Shown in pieces: positions 34,579 through 43,026 of a stretch of DNA of 64,000 nt (its first letter is position 1; each line of letters starts with the position of its first letter). A program made the position numbers and the translations under genes. The stretch is from Selenomonadales bacterium (GTDB lineage: Bacteria > Bacillota > Negativicutes > Sporomusales > UBA7701): the NCBI GenBank assembly GCA_029976065.1, contig JARKNV010000002.1:1-64000 (forward strand), given 5' to 3'. The notes beneath the pieces are model-generated. The model was given only the letters and a program-made list of their open reading frames with translations. It did no database searches and had not been told where the DNA came from.

Positions 34579-35583
34579 ATGAGTGGCTTAAAAACCATAA
34601 GTTTACGTAAAATTTGGGCCAATCTTGATAGGGGCAAGACGATTCTTGTTGTTGCTCTTATCATAACAACGCTGGTGATCACGGGAGCTGTTTGGGCCAG
34701 CAAGAACGTTACGGTTGTCGCCGACGGCAAAAGGACCACCATATATACTGTCCATGAGAATCCGGAAGATATTTTGCGCCAGACAGGGATTTATCTGGCC
34801 GGCAAGGACGAGTTCCGCCTGTCTACCCCGAAGGTGACGGCCGGAACGGTTATCACCGTTTACCGGGCAGTGCCGGTAGAAGTTGTTGTCAAGGGCCAGA
34901 GCCGGGTGGTAATCACCGGCCTGCCTACGGCGGGCGAGGTGGCGGCAAGCCTGGGGTACGGCCCCGGCAAGGGCCGCACGGAACCCGGCGAGGCGACGCT
35001 TGTAAAACCGATGATGAAGCTGCGGATTATCGAGCTGACGGAGAATGTCGTCACCCAGAAGGTGCCTGTTCCGCCGCCGGTGGTCCGCCAGCCGGACGGC
35101 ACGCTGGAAAGGGGCCTGGAAGAGGTTCTCGACGAAGGCGAAGAGGGCCTGAAGGAGGCTACGGTAAGGCTGCATTTCGAAGACGGCGCACAGACGGCCA
35201 CCACCACGGTGGCGGAGAAGGTGCTCGTCGAACCCAAGCCGCAGATTTTGCGGGTGGGGACGCGCGAGACGGTGCAGACGTCGCGGGGCACGATGCGCTT
35301 TAGGCAGGCCTTTGTGATGGAGGCCACGGCTTATCTGCCTACCGACGGCGGCGGCCACGGGATTACGGCGAGCGGTCTTGCCGCCCGCCATGGTATTGTG
35401 GCGGTCGATCCGGCCGTCATTCCGCTCGGCACCCGGGTATATGTGCCCGGTTACGGCCTGGCGCTGGCGGCCGATACCGGCAGCGCTATCATCGGCAACA
35501 AGATCGACCTGTGCATCGAGGATCACGACGCGGCCTGGCATTTCGGGCGGCGGATGGTCAAGGTTTACGTGCTGGCCGATTAA
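34579..35583 (+). CDS. YabE-like protein: DUF348, G5 and 3D domains
   Basis: Envelope protein of 334 residues related to the Bacillus resuscitation-factor-like YabE. One N-terminal membrane segment (ILVVALIITTLVITGAVWA), then a DUF348 domain (VTVVADGKRTTIYTVHENPEDILRQTGIYL) and probably a second partial one, a G5-like domain (near residues 150-235) and the C-terminal 3D domain with its three Asp (AVDPAVIPLGTRVYVPGYGLALAADTGSAIIGNKIDLC). Such proteins are lytic transglycosylase-like muralytic enzymes used in growth or spore outgrowth. The location before rnmV is conserved. Confidence 0.92.
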   Translation: MSGLKTISLRKIWANLDRGKTILVVALIITTLVITGAVWASKNVTVVADGKRTTIYTVHENPEDILRQTGIYLAGKDEFRLSTPKVTAGTVITVYRAVPVEVVVKGQSRVVITGLPTAGEVAASLGYGPGKGRTEPGEATLVKPMMKLRIIELTENVVTQKVPVPPPVVRQPDGTLERGLEEVLDEGEEGLKEATVRLHFEDGAQTATTTVAEKVLVEPKPQILRVGTRETVQTSRGTMRFRQAFVMEATAYLPTDGGGHGITASGLAARHGIVAVDPAVIPLGTRVYVPGYGLALAADTGSAIIGNKIDLCIEDHDAAWHFGRRMVKVYVLAD

Positions 35584-35598
35584 GCAGGGAGTCAAAAA

Positions 35599-35631
35599 GG
35601 GGTAAATCCTAATGGGTTTACCCCAATATTT
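35599..35631 (+). terminator. Terminator after the 3D gene
   Basis: GGGGTAAA / TTTACCCC arms with a 10-base loop, followed by AATATTTT. Confidence 0.75.
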
Positions 35632-35674
35632 TGCCGCTATAAGGAAAGAATAGCGTAACGGACGGTGTGGCAGC

Positions 35675-36220
35675 GTGATCCGGGAAGTGATTGTGGTTGA
35701 GGGCAAAAACGATGTGGCGGCGGTGAAGCGGGCGGTGGAGGCGGAATGCCTGGTTACGGGGGGGTATAGCCTGTCGCGGCTGCTGCTGTCCCAGATCGAG
35801 GCCGCGTACGGCCGCTGCGGTATTATCATTCTCACCGACCCGGACAGCGCCGGCGAGCGGATCCGCCAGAAGCTGACCGAGCGTTTCCCGGCGGCCAGGC
35901 ACGCGTTCGTGCCGCGCGAGGCGGCAACCGCCGCCGGCGATGTGGGCGTCGAGCGGGCGTCTCCCGATGCTATAAGGGCGGCGCTGGCGAAGGCCCGTTG
36001 CCAGGAATGGCAGCCTGAGACGGTTTTCACGATGGAGGATTTGTATTCCGCCGGCCTGGCGGCTTCGCCGACGGCTGCCGCGAGGCGGGCCGCGCTCGGC
36101 GATGTTCTCGGCATCGGGTTTGCGAATGCCAAGACTTTTTTGCGCCGCCTGAACAATTACGGGGTGACGAGGGCGGAATTTTCGGCAGCGGTGGCTGCGA
36201 CGGAGGCGGGCGATGCTTAA
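35675..36220 (+). CDS. rnmV: Ribonuclease M5
   Basis: Matures 5S rRNA. Protein of 181 residues with a TOPRIM domain: the Glu in VVEGKNDVAAVKRA (near residue 9) and the DxD in ILTDPDSAGERIR (near residue 54). The C-terminal RNA-binding region is DVLGIGFANAKTFLRRLNNYGVTRAEF. GTG start. It overlaps ksgA by eight bases. Confidence 0.94.
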   Translation: MIREVIVVEGKNDVAAVKRAVEAECLVTGGYSLSRLLLSQIEAAYGRCGIIILTDPDSAGERIRQKLTERFPAARHAFVPREAATAAGDVGVERASPDAIRAALAKARCQEWQPETVFTMEDLYSAGLAASPTAAARRAALGDVLGIGFANAKTFLRRLNNYGVTRAEFSAAVAATEAGDA

Positions 36221-37070
36221 GCCGCGAATTGCCAAACGGGAGGTAACTCTCCATATCCTGCGGGCTTTCGGTTTGCATACCAGCAAGCGGCTGGGCCAGA
36301 ATTTCCTTGTGGACGAGACGGTGGTGGACAGGATCGTGGCCGCCGCCGGGGTGACGCCCGGGGACGCCGTGCTTGAGATCGGGCCCGGTATCGGCACATT
36401 GACCCAGGGGCTTGCCGAGGCCGGGGCGAAGGTGGTGGCGGTGGAGCTCGACCGGCGCTTGGTGGAGGTGTTGGCCGATACGCTGGCCGGCTACGACAAC
36501 GTGCGGGTGGTGCACGGCGATATCCTAAAAACCGATATTTCCCGGGAAATGGCGACAGCATCTTTCAAGGTCGTCGCCAATCTGCCGTATTATATCACGA
36601 CCCCCATCCTGATGGCGATTCTTGAGCAGCGCCTGCCGGTCTCGGTGCTGGTGACGATGGTCCAGAAGGAGGTGGCCGAGCGGATGGTGGCCGCTCCCGG
36701 AGGCAAGGATTACGGGGCGCTGTCGGTGGCTGTGCAGTATTATACCGCGCCGGAGATCGCTTTTCATGTGCCGCCGCAGGCTTTCATCCCGGCGCCGGCG
36801 GTGGATTCGGCGGTCATCCGCTGTGTCGTGCGGCGGGAACCGCCGGTGGCGGTGATGAACGAGGCGACTTTTTTCCGGGTGGTGAAGGCGGCGTTTGCCC
36901 AACGACGCAAGACGCTGGCCAACGCTTTCAAAGGGGCCGGCCTGGTCGCGGCCGAGGCCGCGGCGATCCTGGCGGCTGCGGGCGTGGACAGCGGCCGGCG
37001 GGGCGAGACTTTGTCGCTGGCGGAGTTTGCCGCGGTGGCTAATGCGTGGGAGGAGAATAAGGCGCAATAA
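36213..37070 (+). CDS. ksgA: 16S rRNA dimethyladenosine transferase
   Basis: Dimethylates A1518 and A1519 of 16S rRNA. Protein of 285 residues with SKRLGQNFLVD, SAM motif LEIGPGIGTLTQGLAEAG, and catalytic NLPYYITTPI. Full length. It is the last gene of the plus-strand run before a convergent glycosyltransferase. Confidence 0.96.
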   Translation: MLKPRIAKREVTLHILRAFGLHTSKRLGQNFLVDETVVDRIVAAAGVTPGDAVLEIGPGIGTLTQGLAEAGAKVVAVELDRRLVEVLADTLAGYDNVRVVHGDILKTDISREMATASFKVVANLPYYITTPILMAILEQRLPVSVLVTMVQKEVAERMVAAPGGKDYGALSVAVQYYTAPEIAFHVPPQAFIPAPAVDSAVIRCVVRREPPVAVMNEATFFRVVKAAFAQRRKTLANAFKGAGLVAAEAAAILAAAGVDSGRRGETLSLAEFAAVANAWEENKAQ

Positions 37071-37098
37071 AACGGCCGCTCGTTAGGAGCGGCCGTTT
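37071..37098. terminator. Bidirectional terminator shared by ksgA and the glycosyltransferase
   Basis: AACGGCCGCTC and GAGCGGCCGTT arms with a 5-base loop, with A and T runs on the outside. The minus-strand gene's TAA (37083-37085) lies in the loop, so its last codons form one arm. Confidence 0.9.
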
Positions 37099-37880
37099 TC
37101 GCTGAGGAAAAGGTCTAACAGGTCAAACCGCCTTTCGCTGTGATAGCCCAGGTAGGTGGTGTTTTGCCACTGGCGGGTGCGGGGTTCGCCACGGAAGGCT
37201 GCGATGGCCTCCAGGCAGTCGCCGACGATGGTGTCGATGATTTTGTTTGTGTGGATCTGGTTTTTGATGGAAGACCCCAAACGGTAATGAGGGATGGTGG
37301 TGGCGACGTCGAGGCGGAGTTTGCTTTGTCTGGCGAGGGCCATGACCACGGGGGGGATGGCGATTTCCCGGACGGGGATGGTTTCCAGAAGCCGCCGGGA
37401 TACCGCATGCGGGCCGTGGGCTGTGGAGGCCAGGCCGATTTTCTTTTCCAGACCGAGTTCCTTGTTGAGGTTGAGCCGCCACTGGAAGGTGGGGTTATAC
37501 CGCTCGATATGGCGGGGCGGCGAGGGATAACAGTTGGTGAGGGCCAGGTCGAGATGTTTGAGGGTGATGCCATCAGCCAGTTCCATCAGGTTTTCGTTGA
37601 AGGTTCCCACCATGTCGCCGTCGACGAAGGCGACAACGTCGCTGCCTAGAGATAACGCGACTTTTGCGCCGATGGCCCGGGGCACGTCGATGCCCAGGCA
37701 ATCGTGAAAGTAGATGATCTGGAGTTTGGGCAGGCGGAGATTGAGGATTTCGCGCATGGTCGCGTCCTTGGAGCCGTTGGCGATTACGATGATGTGGTCC
37801 ACCGGCAAAGTGCCCAGGTTTTGCAGAACGGTAGCGATGCGGCCAGCTTCGTTTCGTGCGGGGACAACCACGCTGATCAA
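37083..37880 (-). CDS. Glycosyltransferase family 2
   Basis: Protein of 265 residues with a GT-A fold: MISVVVPARNEAGRIATVLQNL, IIVIANGSKDAT and the metal-binding DxD-like VAFVDGDMVG (near residue 90). No membrane segment. Between ksgA and yabG in spore-formers such a gene could act in envelope or spore polysaccharide synthesis, but the acceptor cannot be inferred. It is on the opposite strand to the surrounding block. Confidence 0.88.
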   Translation of the reverse strand: MISVVVPARNEAGRIATVLQNLGTLPVDHIIVIANGSKDATMREILNLRLPKLQIIYFHDCLGIDVPRAIGAKVALSLGSDVVAFVDGDMVGTFNENLMELADGITLKHLDLALTNCYPSPPRHIERYNPTFQWRLNLNKELGLEKKIGLASTAHGPHAVSRRLLETIPVREIAIPPVVMALARQSKLRLDVATTIPHYRLGSSIKNQIHTNKIIDTIVGDCLEAIAAFRGEPRTRQWQNTTYLGYHSERRFDLLDLFLSENGRS

Positions 37881-38060
37881 GCGCCATCACCTCGGTGGAC
37901 TAGTGCGGCAGAGCTATCTTTGGCTTTACTACAGTATATTGGCGGACAAGGAGGTTTGCCACTTGTCCCCAAGGGGGAAAATATGGCCCTGTCGCTCCGG
38001 CCCGTCCTGCCGGTGGCAAACGCCCGTTTAGCCACATAGTATGTAATAATCGGGGGAGGG

Positions 38061-38942
38061 ATGAGCGTGTCGGACTTAGCTGTGGGCGATTTGGTGATCC
38101 GCAGGTCGCACGGCGGCGATATCGTGTTCAAGGTTATGGGGCGCGAGAATGACGCGGAGGGCCGTGTGGTGTATACGCTCCGGGGGCTGCATCTCAGGCT
38201 GCTGGCGGACGCGCCGCCTGACGACCTGGAGAGGGTGGACGCCGAACATTTGAAGCAGGAAATTATCCGTACCGAAAGTGTGCATAACGATTCGATGCGC
38301 CGGGTGATGATGCTCCGCAGCCTGGATGTGGAGCAGCGCGAGTTCAACCGGGCGGAACCGAATAAGAAGTATGCTTTTTTCGATGTTCCCGGCCGGGTGC
38401 TGCATATCGACGGCGACGAGGATTATCTCAAGATGTGCCTTAAGACATACGGCCAGCTCAATATCGAGGCCGAGGGGCGCTATATCGAGGAGGATAAGCA
38501 GCCGGACGCCGTGATGGCGCTGCTGAAGGAGTACCGGCCGGACATTCTGGTGGTGACAGGGCATGATGCCCTGATCGGCGGCGGGAAGAAGGGTTTCCGC
38601 GATTTAAACAATTACCGGACGTCGAAGTATTTCGTGCGCTCTGCCCAGATTGCCCGCGAGTTCCAGCCGTCTAAGGACGATTTGGTGGTTTTTGCCGGCG
38701 CCTGCCAGTCGTATTTCGAGGCGATTCTGGCGGCGGGCGCCAATTTCGCCAGTTCGCCGACACGGATTTTCATTCATGCTTATGATCCGGTGTTTATCGC
38801 CGAAAAGGTGGCGTTCACGCCCATCGGCAAGACGGTGGACGTAAGTGATGCCATTACGGCTTCGGTGACGGGGGCCGAAGGGGTGGGGGGCGTGGAGACC
38901 CGCGGCAAGTTCCGGCTGGGGATGCCGAAGTCGCCGTATTAA
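38061..38942 (+). CDS. yabG: Sporulation-specific protease YabG
   Basis: Cysteine-type peptidase of 293 residues that processes spore coat proteins. N-terminal SDLAVGDLVIRRSHGGDIVFKV, then VLHIDGDEDYLKMCLKTYGQL, DILVVTGHDALI (His, near residue 172) and FAGACQSYFEAILAAGANFASSPTRIFIHAYDP (Cys near residue 216). Full length. In Bacillus it is made in the mother cell under SigK; I could not identify a clear SigK promoter here. It is strong evidence for an endospore-former. Confidence 0.95.
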   Translation: MSVSDLAVGDLVIRRSHGGDIVFKVMGRENDAEGRVVYTLRGLHLRLLADAPPDDLERVDAEHLKQEIIRTESVHNDSMRRVMMLRSLDVEQREFNRAEPNKKYAFFDVPGRVLHIDGDEDYLKMCLKTYGQLNIEAEGRYIEEDKQPDAVMALLKEYRPDILVVTGHDALIGGGKKGFRDLNNYRTSKYFVRSAQIAREFQPSKDDLVVFAGACQSYFEAILAAGANFASSPTRIFIHAYDPVFIAEKVAFTPIGKTVDVSDAITASVTGAEGVGGVETRGKFRLGMPKSPY

Positions 38943-38950
38943 GGGCTGAA

Positions 38951-38971
38951 GGGGCGCAACGGCGCCCTTTT
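38951..38971 (+). terminator. Terminator of yabG
   Basis: GGGCGC / GCGCCC arms with a 4-base loop, then TTTT. Confidence 0.8.
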
Positions 38972-39075
38972 CATCCGGCCGACGGGCGGACAGGCAGTCC
39001 GGCTGATAGGAATTCGGGCCGGGAAGAGAGAATGTATCAGGTAGCTTAGTGGCGGGGAAGAGGGGCTGACTTGGC

Positions 39076-39555
39076 GTGAAAATGTTGTACAAGCTGCTGC
39101 TTGTGTGTCTTTTGTCGGCGGCGCTGGCCTGTCCTGCGGCGGTTGCCGCCGCGAACGGAGCTGCGCCGGCCTTGTCCGCCGACGAGGAGCAGGCGGTCGC
39201 GCTGCTGAATGCCGACCGGGCGGCCCAGGGGCTGCCGCCGTTGCGGGTGAACCTGTCTTTGGCCGCTTTGGCGCGCGATTACGCCCAGGATATGATCGAC
39301 CGGGGTTACTTTGCCCATGCCAGTCCGGAGGGGGAGGAGTTCACCGACCGGTTGGCAAGATACGGCATCGCCTTCCGCAGCGCCGGCGAGAATCTGGGGA
39401 TGCACAGCAGCGTGGCTGCAGCCGAACGGATGCTGATGAACAGCCCCGGGCACCGGGCCAATATTCTCGGCAAGGATTTCTCCGAGGTCGGTATCGGCGT
39501 CTGCCGCGGCCCCGACGGATCGTTGTATGTCGTCCAGGTGTTCGTGGGACGGTGA
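39076..39555 (+). CDS. CAP-domain (YkwD/SCP-like) exported protein
   Basis: Secreted protein of 159 residues: signal peptide (KMLYKLLLVCLLSAALACPAAVAA), then a CAP domain with LLNADRAAQGLPPLRVNLSLAALARDYAQDMIDRGYFAHASPEG, AGENLG and MNSPGHRANILGKDFSEVGIGV. Such proteins occur in spore coats and envelopes of Firmicutes. The GTG at 39076 fits GAGGGG. It is paralogous to the next gene (39737-40462). Confidence 0.9.
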   Translation: MKMLYKLLLVCLLSAALACPAAVAAANGAAPALSADEEQAVALLNADRAAQGLPPLRVNLSLAALARDYAQDMIDRGYFAHASPEGEEFTDRLARYGIAFRSAGENLGMHSSVAAAERMLMNSPGHRANILGKDFSEVGIGVCRGPDGSLYVVQVFVGR

Positions 39556-39736
39556 GGACGGATGTTTTCCCGGGAAGTACAGACCTTCGTCGGCGGGGGA
39601 GGCTTTGCAAACATTACCACAGTTATGTAAACAGGATTATGGCTCTGCGAGGAGAATATATATCGCAGACTAGTCGGGGTGTTTGACATGACGTGTGGCC
39701 TGTCCTTATTTCTTAACACAGAAAGGCAGGTTACAC

Positions 39737-40462
39737 ATGGGAAAAAAGCGATGGACCAGGTTGCTGCTGACGGGTTTCGTGGCCTTTTCACTTGTTGGCA
39801 CTTCCCTAGGGGGCGCATTCGCCTCCGCCGCGCAGGCGGCGACGCCGGAAGATAACGCCCAGGAGTCCGGCGGCAATGGCGCTGTCGTCGGCGGCATCAT
39901 GGCTCTCGGCCTGATAACGATGCTGGCCAAGGGCGGCGACAAACACGGCGGCACTTCCGCTGCCGGCAAAGCTCCCGCTCCCGCTCCCGCTTCCACGCCA
40001 GCTCCGAAGCCGGCACCAAAACCGGTACCGAAACCGGTACCAAAACCCGCTCCTGCTCCCAGCCAGCCGCCGACAGGCACGGCGGCGGAAGAGCAGCAGG
40101 CCCTGGCGCTGCTGAATGCCGACCGGGCCGCCAACGGACTTGCTCCGGTGAGGGCAAACAGTAAATTGGCGTCATTGGCCGGAGATTACGCTCAGGATAT
40201 GATCAACCGCAACTTTTTCGCCCACAACAACCCCGAGGGGCAGACGCCCTTCGACCGGATGCGGGAGCGAGGCATCAGTTTCGGCTACGCCGGCGAAAAT
40301 CTCGCCATCAATACCAGCGTGGCCGGCGCCGAGCAGGCGTTCATGAACAGCCCCGGTCACCGCGCCAATATCCTTAATCCCCGTTATACCCAGGTGGGGA
40401 TTGGGGTGCGCCACAGTCGCAGCGGTTCGGTTTACGTCGTGCAAGAGTATACCGACGGGTGA
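39737..40462 (+). CDS. CAP-domain exported protein with Pro/Ala/Lys linker
   Basis: Secreted protein of 241 residues: signal peptide (RWTRLLLTGFVAFSLVGTSLGGAFASAAQA), a short hydrophobic stretch (AVVGGIMALGLITMLA), a repetitive linker built from PAPKP/PKPVP units (residues ~85-115), then a CAP domain (ALLNADRAANGLAPVRANSKLASLAGDYAQDM, AGENLAI, MNSPGHRANILNPRYTQVGIGV). The linker is wall-spanning in style, like SafA/SpoVID-associated CAP proteins. It arose with 39076-39555 by duplication, judging by the shared motifs. Confidence 0.9.
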   Translation: MGKKRWTRLLLTGFVAFSLVGTSLGGAFASAAQAATPEDNAQESGGNGAVVGGIMALGLITMLAKGGDKHGGTSAAGKAPAPAPASTPAPKPAPKPVPKPVPKPAPAPSQPPTGTAAEEQQALALLNADRAANGLAPVRANSKLASLAGDYAQDMINRNFFAHNNPEGQTPFDRMRERGISFGYAGENLAINTSVAGAEQAFMNSPGHRANILNPRYTQVGIGVRHSRSGSVYVVQEYTDG

Positions 40463-40471
40463 TACATGAAA

Positions 40472-40508
40472 CAAAGAGGCAAAGCCCTAGGCTTTGCCTC
40501 TTTGTTTT
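40472..40508. terminator. Long palindromic terminator
   Basis: 15-bp perfect arms (CAAAGAGGCAAAGCC / its complement) around CTA, then TTTT. It separates the CAP gene from the convergent Cys-rich gene and could serve both. Confidence 0.92.
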
Positions 40509-40518
40509 CGCCAATAGA

Positions 40519-40812
40519 CTAGCGGCATCTGGGACATAGGCCGCGGCACCCGTAGAAGTCGAACTCGAGGCCGCAGCGCGAGCAAATTTTGTAGAGACGG
40601 TAAACGGAGATTTTGTACATTTTGTAGCAGGTTTTATAGGTTTTGACACATTCTTTGGTTGTTTTACATTTGATTTTCGGGATGCCGCTTTCGCAGAGCG
40701 AAAAATCGTAGCAGGCGTCGTCGACGCCGTGCCCCGGGCCCGGGCCGCCCGGGAAGCAGGGGGCGGCGCCGCAGCAACCGCGGTAGTTCATTCCATATCC
40801 ATGGCCTTCCAC
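40519..40812 (-). CDS. Small Cys-rich protein of unknown function
   Basis: Protein of 97 residues (GTG start; an ATG at 40791 would remove seven residues) with 14 Cys, a Gly/Pro-rich first part (CCGAAPCFPGGPGPGHG), a Cys/Lys/Tyr-rich middle (KCKTTKECVKTYKTCYKMYKI) and a C-terminal CSRCG...CRGLCPRC zinc-ribbon-like end. I know no family. Its position between CAP proteins and SPOCS proteins suggests a coat or envelope role, as many Cys/Tyr-rich small proteins are spore-coat components. This is inference. Confidence 0.6.
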   Translation of the reverse strand: MEGHGYGMNYRGCCGAAPCFPGGPGPGHGVDDACYDFSLCESGIPKIKCKTTKECVKTYKTCYKMYKISVYRLYKICSRCGLEFDFYGCRGLCPRCR

Positions 40813-41007
40813 TGTGTTCTATACCCCCCGTCATGCTGCTGAAATGCGTTCGCGGAACAAATTTTTTTTGTTAGTACATTGTATGTTGCGGTGGAGGAAA
40901 GTGTTATGTTTCCATCGACAAACAGCCAAGCGGTGTACGATGCCCGGACAGGCAGGGGCGGCGGCGGGGTCAAATTTGCCGCGGCGGCCCCGGGAGGCGC
41001 TTTTTTT

Positions 41008-41040
41008 GTCACATAAGACAAAACGGAGGCATATATATAA
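41008..41040 (+). promoter_or_regulatory. Possible mother-cell-type promoter of the SPOCS gene pair
   Basis: GCATATATATAA (from 41028) resembles the CATA-starting -10 element of SigE/SigK promoters, and an ACA at 41009-41011 lies about 17 bases upstream. The match is loose and could be chance in an AT stretch. Confidence 0.3.
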
Positions 41041-41067
41041 CTAGAAAACACAAAGGGGGGAATATTT

Positions 41068-41748
41068 GTGGACGATAAAAACTTGCGGCAGACAGTCAGT
41101 GCCTCGTCCATAGGTACGACCATGGCTGTGCCGGCCGGCCAATGCACGCTTGGCGTACAGGCGGGGCCGATAATTGTGCGGCAGGTTATCGGCGAGGTTG
41201 AGAAGCAGAAGGTTCTTGATATCAATGTGGAGGTTCCGCCCGAAAAACCGGCCATTGAGCAGATAATCGACGTATTTGTCAAGGATGTGGATGTCAACAG
41301 CGTCGACGTTATTACCGACAAAGTCATCGTTCGCGGCGATCTTGAAATCAAGGCCATCTATGTCGCCGATCAGCCCGATCAGGCGGTACATGCGGTTGAG
41401 ATCAGGCATGTCAAGTGGACCCAGGATATTGAGATTGTCGGCGCCCGCAAGGGGATGGACGCCGAGGCGAGCGTCGTGGTGGAATTCGTCGATTACGACG
41501 TTGATGAGCACACTCACGCGCATCGCGCGAAGTACGGCGATATGAAGAAGTGGCACGACGACGATGAGTGTGACGATGATTACGACCACGATAACGACAA
41601 TTGCGATGACGAGTGCGATCATCACCACCACCATCACCGTCCGCTGCGCGATTTCGACGTGTCGGTGGTGCTGAAGATTACGGCCAAGGTGCTGACCGAC
41701 CGCGAGGTTCAGTTCGGAGCGACGCTGCCCACGACACCCAAGGGGTAA
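41068..41748 (+). CDS. SPOCS-domain (DUF3794) protein with Asp/His-rich segment
   Basis: Protein of 226 residues with one SPOCS domain (KVLDINVEVPPEKPAIEQIIDVFVKDVDVNSVDVITDKVIVRGDLEIKAIYVAD), as in SipL/SpoVID-type coat morphogenesis proteins, but without a LysM domain. After VVVEFVDYDVDEH it has a segment of about 35 residues rich in Asp and His with a run of six His, a likely metal-binding or disordered linker, then a beta strand tail. GTG start after GGGGGG. It is an intact paralogue of the interrupted gene downstream, which is 36 bases away. Confidence 0.85.
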   Translation: MDDKNLRQTVSASSIGTTMAVPAGQCTLGVQAGPIIVRQVIGEVEKQKVLDINVEVPPEKPAIEQIIDVFVKDVDVNSVDVITDKVIVRGDLEIKAIYVADQPDQAVHAVEIRHVKWTQDIEIVGARKGMDAEASVVVEFVDYDVDEHTHAHRAKYGDMKKWHDDDECDDDYDHDNDNCDDECDHHHHHHRPLRDFDVSVVLKITAKVLTDREVQFGATLPTTPKG

Positions 41749-42189
41749 TTTTGTTTCCAGACTCCAGGAGAAGGGGGGAAGACAATGGCTGACAAGAAGA
41801 GACAAAGCTCCAGTTCGACCTCCGCGACGTCGGAATCCGTCATGGTGACGACTGGCACCGGGACGGTGGATAGCGCCGAGCTGGTGTGCGGCTGCCCCGA
41901 GCCTGGTCCGGCTACGATCCAGGTGGAACAGGTTTTGGGCGCCAATATGGAGCAGCGAGTCGTGGAATTCGATATGACGGTTCCTGACCCGAAACCAAGT
42001 ATCGAGCAGGTTATCGATGTTTTCGTGAAAGATGTGTGTATCAAGAGCGTCGACGTTATTCCCAACAAGGTTATCGTCCGCGGCAAACTAGAAGTCAAGG
42101 TGCTGTATGTTGCCGATCTGCCCAGCCAGCCGGTGCATGCTTTCGAGCGGGAACAGCGCTGGACGCGGGATATCGTGGTGGAAGGCGCC

Positions 42190-42240
42190 ATGCCGGATAT
42201 GAAGGCTACGGCCGACGTATTCAAAACAGCTACGCAGTTT
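42190..42240. other. Left attachment region (attL) of the intervening element
   Basis: Host coding sequence up to GCCGA (42211-42215) is followed by element sequence starting CGTATTCAAAACAGC. The five bases GCCGA recur at the right end. The exact crossover dinucleotide cannot be placed within them. Confidence 0.75.
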
Positions 42241-42293
42241 ACTATGGAGGAAAAACGAATGGACTCATGCTCCAACTACAACTTAATAAAACG

Positions 42294-42326
42294 AAAACGC
42301 CGAGGGCTGCAACCCTCGACGTTTTC
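42294..42326 (+). terminator. Terminator near the left element end
   Basis: AAAACG-CGAGGG and CCCTCG-CGTTTT arms around a 5-base loop. It would stop transcription from the host SPOCS promoter inside the element. Confidence 0.82.
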
Positions 42327-42358
42327 TGACCTGCTGGCTGTCGCACCAACCAGCAAGC

Positions 42359-42381
42359 TATATACGGTAATACCGTATATA
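42359..42381. promoter_or_regulatory. 23-bp perfect palindrome, probable operator
   Basis: TATATACGGTA and TACCGTATATA flank a single central A. It sits between two terminators at the left end of the element; a repressor site for a nearby promoter is the simplest reading. Confidence 0.5.
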
Positions 42382-42465
42382 TATTATACCCCACACACTT
42401 GGAAATTTCAAGGGGGTATCGTCTATGACGCACTCGTTTTATAGACAGGCATGGCGACAGTCAAC

Positions 42466-42508
42466 AGGACAAGCGTGGTTAAGGGAACAACACGCCTGTC
42501 CTTTTTTG
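42466..42508 (+). terminator. Terminator with long arms
   Basis: AGGACA-GCGTG and CACGC-TGTCCT arms, followed by TTTTTT. A short ORF (42425-42592) overlaps it and is therefore unlikely to be a gene. Confidence 0.78.
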
Positions 42509-42509
42509 A

Positions 42510-43010
42510 TGGCCGCAGCGCGGCCCAGGAGGACATCAAAAACCGCCCGGCCCATCCCCGGGGGCAACGCCGTTAGACGGGGAGCCGACTGAGCCATCAA
42601 ACTTTTACGGTGTGGTAAACCGTACCGAACCGGGTGTCGGCCCTGTCCTGGCGGCTCCTCTGGAGCCAAGGGCGCGCTGTGAAAGCTGATTACTTAGGGC
42701 TATCACGCCAGACCGGAAGCCCTCCGAGCAGCGTGCCCTGCGTTTCCCTTGTGGGGAAACGCAGGGGGGGGACTGGGGTGCGCCGCAGAACCGCCGACTG
42801 TGGTCGGGTAGGCCGCACCAGCCGACCCGCAGGTGCGAGAGCCGTCAGCCGTCCACCAGGCGGCCGAGAAAGAGACAAAAAAGAAAATGGGGGTATTCCC
42901 AGAGGGGGGATACCCGCGCCGATTATCCACAGCGCCGTTCTCCAGCCTACTTCCCGCGAATCAGGTCAACAACCCCGCCGTTGCGCCTGCGGCGCGTAAT
43001 CAAAGGAATA
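42510..43010. other. GC-rich structured noncoding stretch
   Basis: About 500 bases without a convincing gene. It holds several strong hairpins: CCTGCGTTTCCC / GGGGAAACGCAGG (42737-42765) and GGGTATTCCC / GGGGATACCC (about 42893-42918), plus AC-TTTTACGG-type small stems near 42605. A 15-mer GCCGTTCTCCAGCCT (42932 region) recurs at 47641. It could be a structured RNA, an origin or a transfer region. Confidence 0.4.
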
Positions 43011-43026
43011 GTAGGAGATGATTACT

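Larger units (their letters stand above)
41785..42444 (+). pseudogene. 5' part of interrupted SPOCS-SH3 gene (chimeric ORF reading into the element)
   Basis: The first 143 codons (to about 42215) encode a SPOCS domain (VVEFDMTVPDPKPSIEQVIDVFVKDVCIKSVDVIPNKVIVRGKLEVKVLYVAD) paralogous to 41068-41748. The frame then enters the element and stops at 42444 after about 76 unrelated residues (VFKTATQFTMEEKRMDSC...). At GCCGA (42211-42215) the homology breaks off. It resumes at GCCGA 57547-57551, in frame, as ADMLVEFVDYDF; the paralogue reads ASVVVEFVDYDV there. After precise joining the gene would be 921 bases (306 residues). Without excision the product is truncated. Confidence 0.88.

Noticed and set aside
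42425-42592. 55-codon ORF (MTHSFYRQAW...) near the left end of the element
   Set aside because: It reads straight through a strong terminator hairpin and has an Arg/Pro-rich tail typical of noncoding GC-rich DNA.
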